From: Oxalobacter aliiformigenes
GTDB lineage: Bacteria > Pseudomonadota > Gammaproteobacteria > Burkholderiales > Burkholderiaceae_D
Assembly: GCF_027116575.1 (NCBI RefSeq)
Contig: NZ_CP098252.1
Span: forward strand, 2,046,001-2,110,000
Length of the DNA stretch: 64,000 bases
Direction of reading: 5' to 3'
Shown here: positions 39,677 through 49,157 of the stretch, in pieces
Layout: each line of letters begins with the position of its first letter
Position numbering within the stretch: position 1 is the first letter of the stretch
Position numbers and translations under genes: made by a program
Notes under the pieces: generated by a model
The model's database searches: none
Told to the model about the DNA's origin: nothing
The model's input: the letters and a program-made list of their open reading frames with translations, nothing else

Positions 39677-41194
39677 TCAGATGATCTTGGAAACGGCATC
39701 AATGTATGCATTGACCGAAGCGGTGATGATATCGGTATCAGCTGAGAAACCGTAGTAAACCTTGCCTTTGTTTTCAACCTGAATATGGACCTTGCCGACA
39801 TCGTCAGTACCACGTGTGAATGCCTGAATCAGGAATTCTTCCAGAGTCACTTTCTGTGTGATCAACTGGCGAACGGCATTGATCGATGCATCGATCGGCC
39901 CATTGCCGGCAGCCGTAGCCATACAGCGTTCACCATCAATAATCAGGCGAACCGTTGCCATCGGGATGGAATCCTTGCCGCAAACAACCTGGAGATAATC
40001 CAGCTTGATTCTTCTGGCATCTTCCACGGTTCCGGTTCCGGCGAGATTGCGCAGGTCATCGTCGGAGACCGATTTTTGCGCATCGGCGAGGACAAGGAAC
40101 TTGCTGTAAGCGACATCCAGCTCGGCATGAGAGAGTTCATATCCGAGGCGACGAAGATGATGATCCAGCGCAGCGCGACCACTGCGCGCCGTCAGGACAA
40201 TAGAAGAATCGCTGACGCCGATATCGGCCGGATCGATGATTTCATAGTTTTCCCGATTCTTAAGCACACCATCCTGATGAATACCTGACGAATGGGCAAA
40301 AGCGTTCCGTCCGACAATCGCCTTGTTCGGCTGTACCGGCATACGCATCAGATTGGATACCAGACGGGATGTCTTGATAATCTTGGTCGTATCAATATCG
40401 GTATAGGCCGGAATATCTTTGCGGCACTTCAGAATCATGACGATTTCTTCAAGAGATGTATTGCCTGCCCGCTCCCCGATCCCATTGATAGTGCACTCGA
40501 CCTGACGGATACCATTCATGATGCCGGCCAGTGAATTGGCCGTTGCCATACCCAGATCATTATGGCAATGAGCGGACAGAACAGCCCTGTCGACATTGGC
40601 GACATGATCCTTCAGATATTTGATTTTCGCGCCGTATTCATAAGGCGTACAGTAACCGGTCGTATCCGGGATATTGATCACTGTCGCGCCAGCCGCGATG
40701 ACAGCTTCGACGACACGGGCAAGGAACTCATTGTCGCTACGGCCGGCATCTTCGGCAAAGAATTCGACATCATCCACATACTTTCTGGCATATTTGACCA
40801 TCTGGACAGCCCGTTCGAGAATCTGTTTGGGCGTCGAATTGAACTTGGAATAAATATGGTAAGGGGACGTACCGATCCCGGTATGAATACGTCCTTTCTT
40901 GGCATATTTAAGCGCATCGGCAGCAACATCAATATCTTTCTCGATAGCCCGCGTCAATGCGGAAATAACCGGTTTTTCAACGACTTTGGAAATTTCGACG
41001 ACCGATTTGAAATCACCGGGACTGGAAATAGGAAAACCGGCTTCAATGACATCGACCCCCAACGCTTCCAGGGCTCTGGCCACTTCGATTTTTTCAAGTG
41101 TATTCAGTTGGCTGCCCGGGACCTGTTCCCCGTCACGTAACGTGGTATCAAATATGATAATTTTTTCTGCCGAGTCTGCTGGTGTGCCGGCCAT
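39677..41194 (-). CDS. leuA: 2-isopropylmalate synthase
   Basis: First committed enzyme of leucine synthesis, condensing 2-oxoisovalerate with acetyl-CoA. The HMGL-like TIM barrel carries [12 protein letters not shown] (residues 16-27) and the metal-binding HxH in [11 protein letters not shown], with [13 protein letters not shown] further on. The C-terminal regulatory domain (about residues 390-505), which binds leucine for feedback inhibition, is present. The length of 505 residues fits the short bacterial form. AGGAG lies 7 bases before the ATG. Confidence 0.96.
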   Translation of the reverse strand: MAGTPADSAEKIIIFDTTLRDGEQVPGSQLNTLEKIEVARALEALGVDVIEAGFPISSPGDFKSVVEISKVVEKPVISALTRAIEKDIDVAADALKYAKKGRIHTGIGTSPYHIYSKFNSTPKQILERAVQMVKYARKYVDDVEFFAEDAGRSDNEFLARVVEAVIAAGATVINIPDTTGYCTPYEYGAKIKYLKDHVANVDRAVLSAHCHNDLGMATANSLAGIMNGIRQVECTINGIGERAGNTSLEEIVMILKCRKDIPAYTDIDTTKIIKTSRLVSNLMRMPVQPNKAIVGRNAFAHSSGIHQDGVLKNRENYEIIDPADIGVSDSSIVLTARSGRAALDHHLRRLGYELSHAELDVAYSKFLVLADAQKSVSDDDLRNLAGTGTVEDARRIKLDYLQVVCGKDSIPMATVRLIIDGERCMATAAGNGPIDASINAVRQLITQKVTLEEFLIQAFTRGTDDVGKVHIQVENKGKVYYGFSADTDIITASVNAYIDAVSKII

Positions 41195-41506
41195 GATGTG
41201 CTCCTTTGGATAATTCGAGAATTGATTGGTTAAACTGGAACGGAATTTTACCCATCCCCGTCTCTTGGACAGAGGTCAGAAAAAAGTCCGGATTTGTCAA
41301 TAAAGGGATATCAGCACGCCTGGCGTGCTAGAACGAGCGATAACGACAGGCAAGACAATCTGCTGTCACAGAAATCGAATGAAGAATTGAAAGTTTTGAT
41401 ATTCATGAAAAAACTATAAGCTCCTTTTTCAATTCATGCAATATTTTTCAAAACGCCGCCCTAGATATCAATGAACTGTATCTTATTTGCAAACCGCAAG
41501 TTTACC
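41195..41506 (-). promoter_or_regulatory. leuA leader region with short palindrome
   Basis: A 312-base gap upstream of leuA. AGCACGCC (41313-41320) and GGCGTGCT (41322-41329) form an almost gapless palindrome, better suited to an operator than to a hairpin loop. I found no leucine-rich leader peptide and no classical attenuator T-run. TTGACA is present on the minus strand at 41295-41300 but without a matching -10. Confidence 0.35.
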
Positions 41507-42310
41507 TCATTCTTCCCCATCGTGCGGTTCCACTTTTGTCTGGACAATGCTGACCGGTTTTCCTTTTATCCTGTACCAGAGATAAACCACATAACCGGAA
41601 ATACCATAAACAACAAACAATCCGAAAATGACCTTTGGTGGATCAAACGAGATCGCGACAAAAACGAGAACGATCAGTATCACGGCAATAAATGGCACCG
41701 ACTTTCGAATGTTCATGACCTTGAAACTGTAGAATGGAACGTTCGATACCATCGTCAGCCCGGCATAAAGCGTCAGTATCCAGGATGTCCAGTAAAAATC
41801 ACTTCCAGAAAATCCCATATCGTCCATCAGCCAGATAAATCCGGCTACCAGCGCAGCGGCGGCCGGACTGGGCAATCCCTGAAAATACCGCTTGTCGACA
41901 ATCGCGATATTCGTATTGAATCGTGCCAGTCTCAGCGCGGCACAGGCACAAAAGACAAAAGCGGAAACCCATCCGATACGCCCCATTCCCTTAAGCGACC
42001 ATTCATAAACGACGAGAGCCGGGGCGGCGCCGAATGCCACCATATCGGCCAGACTGTCGAGCTGGGCGCCGAATTCGCTTTGTGTTCTGGTAAGCCGGGC
42101 AACCCTTCCATCCATACTGTCCAGAATCATGGATATGAATATGGCGACCGTTGCCTGCTTGAACTCCAGATTCAAGGACATGACGATGGCATAAAAACCG
42201 CAGAACAGTGAGGAAATTGTAATGGCATTCGGTAACAGATAAATGCCTCTTCTCCGCAATTTTGCGCGTGTCGAATCCAATTCCGTAACGGGTTGTTCCT
42301 GCTGAGTCAT
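41507..42310 (-). CDS. pssA: CDP-diacylglycerol-serine O-phosphatidyltransferase
   Basis: Integral-membrane CDP-alcohol phosphatidyltransferase making phosphatidylserine. The full signature D67-G68-x2-A71-R72-x8-G81-x3-D85-x3-D89 is present, and several further membrane segments follow. I chose ATG 42310 (MTQQEQPVTE), because GGAG lies 7 bases before it but only one base before the ATG at 42316. With psd, 74 bases upstream on the same strand, it forms the pathway to phosphatidylethanolamine. Confidence 0.94.
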   Translation of the reverse strand: MTQQEQPVTELDSTRAKLRRRGIYLLPNAITISSLFCGFYAIVMSLNLEFKQATVAIFISMILDSMDGRVARLTRTQSEFGAQLDSLADMVAFGAAPALVVYEWSLKGMGRIGWVSAFVFCACAALRLARFNTNIAIVDKRYFQGLPSPAAAALVAGFIWLMDDMGFSGSDFYWTSWILTLYAGLTMVSNVPFYSFKVMNIRKSVPFIAVILIVLVFVAISFDPPKVIFGLFVVYGISGYVVYLWYRIKGKPVSIVQTKVEPHDGEE

Positions 42311-42384
42311 GCGCATTCTCCGATAGATAGCAAACGGTATATTATGTTTTCAGATGATCGTGCGTCGGTCCGGGAAAGAGTGAT

Positions 42385-43023
42385 TTACAATTCAGCCAAA
42401 ACGGTTTCCGTAGCATACACTTTATCACCCACAGCGACTTTCGGCCTTGCGGAAAGCGGCAGATAGACATCAACACGCGAACCGAACCGGATAAAACCGA
42501 AACGTTGTCCCTTTTGCAAAATCTCGCCACCGCCTACATAACAGAGGATCCGGCGCGCAATGAGACCGGCTACCTGGACACACGTGACAGTCTGGCCATT
42601 TTGTGTTTTTATAATCAATGCATTACGTTCATTTTCAAGCGAAGCCTTGTCAAGATCGGCATTGACAAACTTGCCCGGAAAATAATGGACACTTTCCACT
42701 TTTCCATCAACCGGCGAACGGTTGGAATGAACATTGAAGACATTCATGAATACACTGATCTTCAACGCTTCACGTTTTCCGTAAATATCTTCCGTTTTTT
42801 CAATCACGACGATACGACCGTCGGCCGGCGAGAGGACTGCATGCTCGACATCGGGAACGACTCTGCCCGGATCACGGAAAAACTGCAATACAAACAGGCT
42901 GATCAACCACAGCGGCAGCGACCAGATACCCCATTTATATGTCACGGCCGAGGAAACGGCAAAAGAAATAATGATGTAAAACCAGCCTTCACGTGCAATG
43001 ATAGGATGAGGATAATTCTTCAA
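42385..43023 (-). CDS. psd: Phosphatidylserine decarboxylase proenzyme (short, PSD-A type)
   Basis: Decarboxylates phosphatidylserine to phosphatidylethanolamine, using a pyruvoyl group formed by self-cleavage. The 212-residue length and the processing site RFGS (cleavage Gly181/Ser182) place it in the short soluble-like class with an N-terminal membrane segment. [11 protein letters not shown] and [13 protein letters not shown] are further family blocks. The start is a TTG at 43023 with GGAG 6 bases upstream; no in-frame ATG precedes the conserved [11 protein letters not shown]. It is cotranscribed with pssA. Confidence 0.94.
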   Translation of the reverse strand: MKNYPHPIIAREGWFYIIISFAVSSAVTYKWGIWSLPLWLISLFVLQFFRDPGRVVPDVEHAVLSPADGRIVVIEKTEDIYGKREALKISVFMNVFNVHSNRSPVDGKVESVHYFPGKFVNADLDKASLENERNALIIKTQNGQTVTCVQVAGLIARRILCYVGGGEILQKGQRFGFIRFGSRVDVYLPLSARPKVAVGDKVYATETVLAEL

Positions 43024-43146
43024 TCACAACTCCGAAACGCCAAACTATAAAGAATCGTATTCTATTCTTAAACATTCTGCGTTGAAACAAGCAGACAACC
43101 TTACGACAACCTCATTGCGCCAGATTCTGACAAGCAAAAGGACCCG

Positions 43147-43178
43147 CCCCCTTGAATACGTTGAAACAGCATCCATAT
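43147..43178 (+). promoter_or_regulatory. Sigma-32-like heat-shock promoter before hsp20-lon
   Basis: CCCCCTTGAA (43147-43156) followed after 14 bases by ATCCATAT (43171-43178) resembles the heat-shock consensus CTTGAA-N13-15-CCCCATnT. It lies about 208 bases before the hsp20 start, in the 362-base gap 43024-43385. That gap otherwise shows no gene and would also contain the psd promoter on the other strand. Confidence 0.55.
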
Positions 43179-43385
43179 ATCATACAAATGAAACGACCTG
43201 CGGCAACATTGTCATATGATGAAATTATGGCGGTTTTTTACCGATATTAAAATCATTTGTTAAACCACAAGCGTCTTTCCCTGCTATATGCGATGGTATG
43301 AAGTTGAACTGCTGCATGTTTGCGTCCAGCACAACATCCACCGTTTTGTTTTATGTTTCATTTAACCTGAACGGAAGACAAGACT

Positions 43386-43787
43386 ATGAAGTTTCGAGAT
43401 CCAGCCAGCCCCATGTGGTTGCAAGCATTGAAAATGCTGGAACAGGCCGATCAGCTCCATCGGCGTTTCTTCCAGTTGGGCAAACCGAAATCGCGTGGCC
43501 CGGTCTGGGAACCCCCCATCGATATTCTTGAAACCGACCGTTACCTGCTGATTCAGATTGCCTTACCCGGCGTTGACTTGTCGGACATTACTGTCGTCAT
43601 CGAAAACAACATCATCCATGTGGTCGGAGAAAGACAAATCGCGATGGGTGCCGATACTGTCATCAGACGCCTCGAGATCCCTTATGGCCGTTTCGAAAAA
43701 CAGATCAGCCTGCCAAACGGACACTATCAGATATCCGAAAATTCTCTGGCAAATGGATGTCTGCGTTTGGTACTGAACAAATTATGA
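43386..43787 (+). CDS. Small heat-shock protein, Hsp20/alpha-crystallin family
   Basis: ATP-independent holdase that binds unfolding proteins. The alpha-crystallin domain covers about residues 42-133, with PPIDILETDRYLLIQIALPG, NIIHVVGERQI and the final NGCLRLVLNK strand. The hydrophobic N-terminal arm (PMWLQALKMLEQADQLHRRF) is short, and the C-terminal I-x-I tail found in many members is absent. It lies 10 bases before lon, so chaperone and protease are co-expressed, most likely from the sigma-32-like site upstream. Confidence 0.9.
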   Translation: MKFRDPASPMWLQALKMLEQADQLHRRFFQLGKPKSRGPVWEPPIDILETDRYLLIQIALPGVDLSDITVVIENNIIHVVGERQIAMGADTVIRRLEIPYGRFEKQISLPNGHYQISENSLANGCLRLVLNKL

Positions 43788-43797
43788 CAGGTGAGTT

Positions 43798-46227
43798 ATG
43801 ACGACACCAGAACTTGAAAGACTTTCTTCATCGGAAAACCACGACGGCAACACGAACAATACTTCTCTGTCAACCGGAGAAAAAAACGCTTATCCTCCCA
43901 TTCCGGAAGATGCGTTAATTATCATACCTGTCAGAAACATGGTCCTGTTTCCGGGGATGGTCATTCCGGTGACGATTGCCCGTGAAAAATCGTTACTGGC
44001 CGCACAAGCAGCCATGAAAACAGACCGTCAGATCGGTATCGTATTGCAACGCAACCCTGAAACAGCCAATCCCGAACAAAAAGACTTGTATCCGGTCGGA
44101 ACAGCTGCCAGCATCCTGCGTTATGTCGCGGCATCCTCCGAAGCACATCATATTGTTTGTCAGGGTGAAGGACGTTTCCGCCTCATCGAATTGCTTGACG
44201 GTTATCCATTTCTGGTCGCACGGATCGAAAAAATACAGGACGAACCGGAAGACAATGTCGATATCCAGGGCCGTATGGTACAGCTGAAACAGCGTGCACT
44301 GGAAATTCTCCAGATGTTGCCGCAGGTACCCCAGGAATTGTCCGATTCCCTGAGCAATGTAACCTCTGCCGCCCTGCTCGCTGATTTGATGACGGGACTC
44401 ATGGATCTGACACCGGATGAAAAACAGGAAATTCTGGAAACCCTGGATCTGAAATCCCGTATTGACAGATTGCTTTCCCATCTCGCATACCGGCTCGAAA
44501 TTCTCAAAGTCAGCAAGGACATTGACGAGCAGACGAAAAACCGGCTTGACGATCGCCATCGTGAAGCCCTTTTGCGTGAACAGCTCAAGACTATCCAGAG
44601 TCAGCTCGGAGAATTTGACAATACCTCTTCCGAAGCGGCGGAACTTTCCGAGAAAATCGAAAAAGCGAATATGCCGGAAGACGTACGGACACATGCGCAA
44701 AAAGAACTGAACCGGCTGAAAAACATGCCGGAATCTTCAGGTGAATACTCCATGTTGCGCAATTATCTTGAATGGCTCATCGAATTGCCCTGGGCAATTT
44801 CGTCCAGTGACCGGACGGATATAAATGAAGCCCGAAAGATCCTTGATGAAGACCACTACGGTCTTGACAAAATCAAAAAACGGATTCTGGAATTTCTTGC
44901 CGTCCACAAACTCAACCCTGAAGGCAAAAGCCCTCTTTTGTGTTTTGTCGGCCCACCGGGAGTCGGCAAAACATCTCTTGGACAAAGTATCGCCAAGGCA
45001 ACCGGACGAAAATTCGTTCGCGTCAGCATGGGCGGTGTTCATGATGAAGCCGAAATCCGCGGTCATCGCCGGACCTATATCGGCGCTCTTCCCGGCAATA
45101 TCATCCAGGCCATCCGTCGTGCAGGCACCAACAATTGTGTCATGTTGCTCGATGAAGTCGACAAACTGGGCAATGGCGTTCAGGGAGATCCGTCTGCGGC
45201 ACTGCTCGAAGTACTTGATCCGGCGCAGAACAGCACATTCAGGGACAATTACCTGGCGGTTCCTTTCGATTTGTCCAAAGTCATGTTCGTCTGTACGGCC
45301 AACATGCCGGACACCATTCCCGGCCCATTACGCGACAGACTGGAAATGATTCAGCTTCCCGGTTACACGGAACAGGAAAAAACACAGATTGCCTTGCGGT
45401 ATCTGATCAAACGCCAACGCGAAGAAAACGGACTGAAGTCCGGAAATTGCGATATAACGGAAAGCGCCATCCACGATATCATCGGCAATTACACACGAGA
45501 AGCCGGTGTCCGCAATCTTGAGCGTCTGATCGGCAGCGTCTTCAGGAACGCAGCCATGAAAATCGCCGAAGGCCGTGCAGAGAAGGTGATCGTCGATTCA
45601 GCGGATATTCCGGATATTCTTGGCACGCCGATTTATGAAAGTGAAATCGCCATGCGCACCAGTATGCCTGGTATCGCAACCGGACTGGCCTGGACACCGG
45701 TGGGTGGCGATATCCTCTTCATCGAGGCCAGCCGCGTTCCGGGAAGGAACAAATTGACCCTGACAGGCCAGCTGGGTGAGGTCATGAGAGAAAGTGCACA
45801 GGCAGCCTTGACACTTGTCAAGGCACGTGCCGTCGATCTCAGGATCAATCAGGAACTGTTCGAAAACAGTGAAATCCACGTTCACGTACCGGCCGGAGCC
45901 ATTCCCAAAGACGGTCCCAGTGCCGGCGTCGCCATGTTTCTTGCGCTTGCGTCAGTCATGATGAATAAACCGATCGCCAGCGATCATGCCATGACAGGTG
46001 AAATCAGCCTTCGTGGACTGGTTCTTCCCGTGGGAGGGATCAAGGAAAAAGTCCTGGCGGCATTACGTGCCGGTATCAAAACCGTCATGTTACCCGCCAG
46101 AAACAAACGTGATCTGGACGACATCCCTGAAGAGGCGCGCAACCAGCTTCAATTCGTTTTTCTTGAAACCGTCGATGATGCCATTCGCGCAGGACTGATC
46201 GAATACAACAGCGACCATGATTCCTGA
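43798..46227 (+). CDS. lon: ATP-dependent protease Lon
   Basis: Hexameric AAA+ serine protease degrading damaged and regulatory proteins. The N-terminal substrate-binding domain begins after about 35 extra polar residues ([18 protein letters not shown]). The ATPase has Walker A GPPGVGKT at 385-392 and Walker [11 protein letters not shown]. The protease has catalytic Ser708 in PKDGPSAG and Lys749 in GGIKEK. The length of 809 residues is normal. AGGTGAG precedes the ATG. Genetic linkage to hsp20, rather than to clpX, suggests this could be an additional lon copy; the rest of the genome would tell. Confidence 0.95.
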   Translation: MTTPELERLSSSENHDGNTNNTSLSTGEKNAYPPIPEDALIIIPVRNMVLFPGMVIPVTIAREKSLLAAQAAMKTDRQIGIVLQRNPETANPEQKDLYPVGTAASILRYVAASSEAHHIVCQGEGRFRLIELLDGYPFLVARIEKIQDEPEDNVDIQGRMVQLKQRALEILQMLPQVPQELSDSLSNVTSAALLADLMTGLMDLTPDEKQEILETLDLKSRIDRLLSHLAYRLEILKVSKDIDEQTKNRLDDRHREALLREQLKTIQSQLGEFDNTSSEAAELSEKIEKANMPEDVRTHAQKELNRLKNMPESSGEYSMLRNYLEWLIELPWAISSSDRTDINEARKILDEDHYGLDKIKKRILEFLAVHKLNPEGKSPLLCFVGPPGVGKTSLGQSIAKATGRKFVRVSMGGVHDEAEIRGHRRTYIGALPGNIIQAIRRAGTNNCVMLLDEVDKLGNGVQGDPSAALLEVLDPAQNSTFRDNYLAVPFDLSKVMFVCTANMPDTIPGPLRDRLEMIQLPGYTEQEKTQIALRYLIKRQREENGLKSGNCDITESAIHDIIGNYTREAGVRNLERLIGSVFRNAAMKIAEGRAEKVIVDSADIPDILGTPIYESEIAMRTSMPGIATGLAWTPVGGDILFIEASRVPGRNKLTLTGQLGEVMRESAQAALTLVKARAVDLRINQELFENSEIHVHVPAGAIPKDGPSAGVAMFLALASVMMNKPIASDHAMTGEISLRGLVLPVGGIKEKVLAALRAGIKTVMLPARNKRDLDDIPEEARNQLQFVFLETVDDAIRAGLIEYNSDHDS

Positions 46228-46243
46228 AACCGGCAAGTGAAAC

Positions 46244-46277
46244 AAAAGGCGTAATTCCCTTCGGGAATACGCCTTTT
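46244..46277. terminator. Terminator after lon, between convergent genes
   Basis: AAAAGGCGTAATTCCC (46244-46259) pairs with GGGAATACGCCTTTT (46263-46277), with one bulged A. The loop is tiny, and A/T-runs flank both sides, so it can work in both directions, ending lon and the convergent PEBP gene. Confidence 0.85.
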
Positions 46278-46294
46278 CCAGTTCATCAGCCCTG

Positions 46295-46777
46295 TCATCT
46301 GTTTTCGCTGCGGATATAAAGTCCGATCAATTCGGACTGTGCCAGAATATGTCCTTCCATCCGCTTCACAATTTCAGCTTTGGTCGTATTGCCAAGGTCA
46401 GGCAAAACCGTATCCAGAGCATACAACTTGAAAAAATAACGGTGTGTTCCGATCGGAGGACAGGGACCACTGTATCCGGCAAACTGCCGGTCATTGATGC
46501 CGATCAGCGTCCCTGCCGGCAAGTCCCCGTCGGCAACACCTTCAGGCAATACACCGGCAACAGGAGGCAGATTGTAAAGAACCCAGTGAACCCATGTCAT
46601 CTTCGGCGCAGCCGGATCAGGAGCATCCGGATCGTCCGAAATCATGACCAGACTTTTTGTGCCGGCCGGTGGAGCTGTCCATTCCAGCGGCGGAGAAATG
46701 TTTTCACCCTCACAAGTATAAAGAGCCGGCATCATTTCATTATGTGAAAATGCCGGCGAACGTATCGTCATCGTCAT
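46295..46777 (-). CDS. YbhB/YbcL-type phosphatidylethanolamine-binding-like protein (PEBP)
   Basis: Small cytoplasmic protein of the Raf-kinase-inhibitor-like/PEBP fold, molecular function unsettled in bacteria. Ligand-pocket blocks are ISDDPDAPDP, WVHWVLYNLP and YSGPCPPIGTHRYFFKLYAL. ATG 46777 has AAAGGA 8 bases upstream; the frame continues to a TTG two codons earlier. The length of 160 residues is typical. It sits between lon and the second hsp20, so it may belong to the same stress cluster. Confidence 0.9.
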   Translation of the reverse strand: MTMTIRSPAFSHNEMMPALYTCEGENISPPLEWTAPPAGTKSLVMISDDPDAPDPAAPKMTWVHWVLYNLPPVAGVLPEGVADGDLPAGTLIGINDRQFAGYSGPCPPIGTHRYFFKLYALDTVLPDLGNTTKAEIVKRMEGHILAQSELIGLYIRSENR

Positions 46778-46831
46778 ACACAATTCCTTTCACAGGATTC
46801 TCAGATATTGATCGATCTTCAGGGACAAACG

Positions 46832-47320
46832 TCATTCAACCGGAATATTGCGGACCGTTTCGCTGATGGCTTTCGGCAAACGGATTGCCAGTACGCCATC
46901 GACATAGTTTGCCTGTGATTTTTCACTGTCAACATTTTTAGGCAAAGCAATTGTCCTTTCGAACGAACCGTATGCCCGTTCAACAAGATGGTAAGTGCTT
47001 CCTCCGTTTTCACGTACCAACTGCTTTTCTCCGCGAATGAAAAGCGTATTCCCGACAATCTGGATCGAAAAATTTTCCTTTTCGACACCGGGCATCTCGA
47101 CCCGGACAACCAGATCGGAAGCCGTTTCTTCCACTTCCGCATTGATCAGCCCCCAATAAGGAAATGAATCATTGTCATTTCCGTATTTAGGCCTTTCGTA
47201 ACGGACCAGCGCGCTGCCGCACCGGCTGAGCAATTCGCGCCAGCCATCCGACAGACTTTCCCAGGCACGGGTCAGCTCACGTCCAATACTTTTCCCGGCC
47301 TCTTTCAAGGAATCAAGCAT
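46832..47320 (-). CDS. Second small heat-shock protein, Hsp20/alpha-crystallin family
   Basis: Alpha-crystallin domain at about residues 60-155 with INAEVEETASDLVVRVEMPG, NTLFIRGEKQ, YGSFERTIALP and DGVLAIRLPK. The tail IPVE is reminiscent of the I-x-V anchoring motif, although only partly. The N-terminal arm is longer and more charged than in the copy at 43386, from which it differs clearly, so the two are separate family members. A very strong AGGAGGAAC site precedes the ATG. No sigma-32 promoter was convincing in the 80 bases upstream. Confidence 0.92.
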   Translation of the reverse strand: MLDSLKEAGKSIGRELTRAWESLSDGWRELLSRCGSALVRYERPKYGNDNDSFPYWGLINAEVEETASDLVVRVEMPGVEKENFSIQIVGNTLFIRGEKQLVRENGGSTYHLVERAYGSFERTIALPKNVDSEKSQANYVDGVLAIRLPKAISETVRNIPVE

Positions 47321-47402
47321 AAGTTCCTCCTGATAACAACAAGAAAACGCTTACGTCATTTTCAGATAATAACGTACTTTTTCAACCGCCAGAACAAATT
47401 TC

Positions 47403-47675
47403 CTATTTCTTTTCAGGAATATACCCTTCCGCCTGATCGGCCCCCTCGCCAAAGAAATGATTTTCCATCTGTTCCTTGAGATAGGCGCGCGCTTTGGGAT
47501 CGGCCATATTCAAACGGTATTCATTGACCAGCATCGTTTGCAAACGTATCCACGCCTGCCACGCCTCCTTGGAAACGTTTTCATAAATTTTTTTTCCCAG
47601 TTCTCCCGGATACGGAGGGAAATCCAGCCCTTCCGCTTCCTTGTCCAGCTTGATGCAATGAACAGTTCTCGTCAT
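47403..47675 (-). CDS. yggX: Fe(2+)-trafficking protein YggX
   Basis: Small protein that protects Fe-S clusters and labile iron from oxidation. The 90 residues from ATG 47675 start [10 protein letters not shown] and contain the family blocks [20 protein letters not shown], the [18 protein letters not shown] segment and the acidic end. AAGGAG precedes this ATG. The open frame runs 18 codons further into the end of argA, which stops at 47726, without similarity. The argA-yggX pairing is typical of Betaproteobacteria. Confidence 0.95.
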   Translation of the reverse strand: MTRTVHCIKLDKEAEGLDFPPYPGELGKKIYENVSKEAWQAWIRLQTMLVNEYRLNMADPKARAYLKEQMENHFFGEGADQAEGYIPEKK

Positions 47676-47725
47676 ACCTTTCTCCTTCAATAAATTGCTG
47701 TTTCGATTGGAGCCCGGCCAGTCAA

Positions 47726-49030
47726 TCAAAGTTTCTTGATCAACACCTGGGATTTGCGCTGCCAGTTATATATTCTTTGCCGGTCTTTCGGCAACTCCTC
47801 AACACTGGCATAAACAAAACCTCTGCGCAAAAACCAGTGAGCCGTCTGGGTTGTCAGAATAAACAATCTGTCAAACCCCAGTGCCCGTGCCCGGTCTTCC
47901 ATGTGATTCAGTATTCTTTCCCCGTCCCCTTCCCCCTGAACATCCGGATCAACGATCAGACAGGCCATCTCGGCCATTTTTTCTGCCGGAAAAGGATACA
48001 GGGCTGCACAACCGAATATAACACCATCATGTTCGATGACCGAAAAATACTCGATTTCACGTTCCAGTAACTCCCTGCCCCGTTTGACCAGGGTACCGTT
48101 GGCTTCATAAGGCTCGATCAGTTTGAGAATCGCCCCGACATCTCCGATTGTCGCTTCACGCAAGGATTCGACATTTTCATAAGTCACCATCGTTCCGACG
48201 CCATCATGGGTAAACAGTTCCAGCAACATTGAACCATCTGTCGCATAGGGAACAATATGGGTTCGTGGCGTTCCGCCAATACAAGCTTTGGCTGCATAAC
48301 GGAGATAAGACATGGCTTCCTGTGACAAATGTGCCGTTTTTAGCAACGTTTCGACCTGATGCGAAGTCAGTTCCCGGATCTCGTCACCTTTCACATCCCG
48401 GACAAGAGGGGTTTCCGTCAGGAAAATCAGTTTGTGGGCATGCAATGCCAATGCTGCCGAAACAGCAACATCTTCCATACGGACATTGAAGGCCTCTCCT
48501 GTTGGGGAATACCCCAAAGGTGAAAGAAGAACCAGATCTCCCGACGCCAGAATAGGATGAATACTGTCGTAAGCGATTTTCCGGACTTTGCCCGTCCATT
48601 GCAGGTCAATACCATCCAGTATCCCCAAAGGCGTCGCCGTGACAAAATTGCCTGAAATAAGACGTATTTCAGCATGCGCCATTGGCGTGTTCGGCAACCC
48701 TTGGCTGAATGCCGCCTCAATATCCATCCTCAACTCGCCGGCGGCCTCTTTGGCGCATTCAAGCGCTTCAGGATCGGTAATGCGTGTTCCGTTATAATAC
48801 CGGCTTTTGACATGGCGCAAATCCAGCTGTTCTTCCACCTGCGGACGTGATCCATGCACAATGACCACTTTGATACCCAAAGCATGCAACAGTGAGATAT
48901 CGTGAGCCAGAACAGGTAACATACCGGCTTTTACCAGCTCCCCCGGAAAGGCGACAACAAATGTCTGTCCGCGAAAAGCATGTATATAAGGAGCGACAGA
49001 ACGAAGCCATTTGACAAATTGTTCTTCCAT
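47726..49030 (-). CDS. argA: N-acetylglutamate synthase
   Basis: First enzyme of arginine synthesis, acetylating glutamate with acetyl-CoA. The N-terminal amino-acid kinase-like domain (about 1-280), which carries the arginine feedback site, shows [10 protein letters not shown] and [14 protein letters not shown]. The C-terminal GNAT domain shows [18 protein letters not shown] and [13 protein letters not shown]. The length of 434 residues matches the classical form. It is divergent from hrpA across 127 bases. Confidence 0.95.
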   Translation of the reverse strand: MEEQFVKWLRSVAPYIHAFRGQTFVVAFPGELVKAGMLPVLAHDISLLHALGIKVVIVHGSRPQVEEQLDLRHVKSRYYNGTRITDPEALECAKEAAGELRMDIEAAFSQGLPNTPMAHAEIRLISGNFVTATPLGILDGIDLQWTGKVRKIAYDSIHPILASGDLVLLSPLGYSPTGEAFNVRMEDVAVSAALALHAHKLIFLTETPLVRDVKGDEIRELTSHQVETLLKTAHLSQEAMSYLRYAAKACIGGTPRTHIVPYATDGSMLLELFTHDGVGTMVTYENVESLREATIGDVGAILKLIEPYEANGTLVKRGRELLEREIEYFSVIEHDGVIFGCAALYPFPAEKMAEMACLIVDPDVQGEGDGERILNHMEDRARALGFDRLFILTTQTAHWFLRRGFVYASVEELPKDRQRIYNWQRKSQVLIKKL

Positions 49031-49157
49031 AATGGAAATGATCCGGAAATAGATTAATCAGTTTATTGTGGACAAAAACCGTCTCCTGTTCTTCTTCTCT
49101 AACAAAGCCCAGGAAGATATTGCCTCTTGAAGACATCAAAACATCTTTGAGATTATA

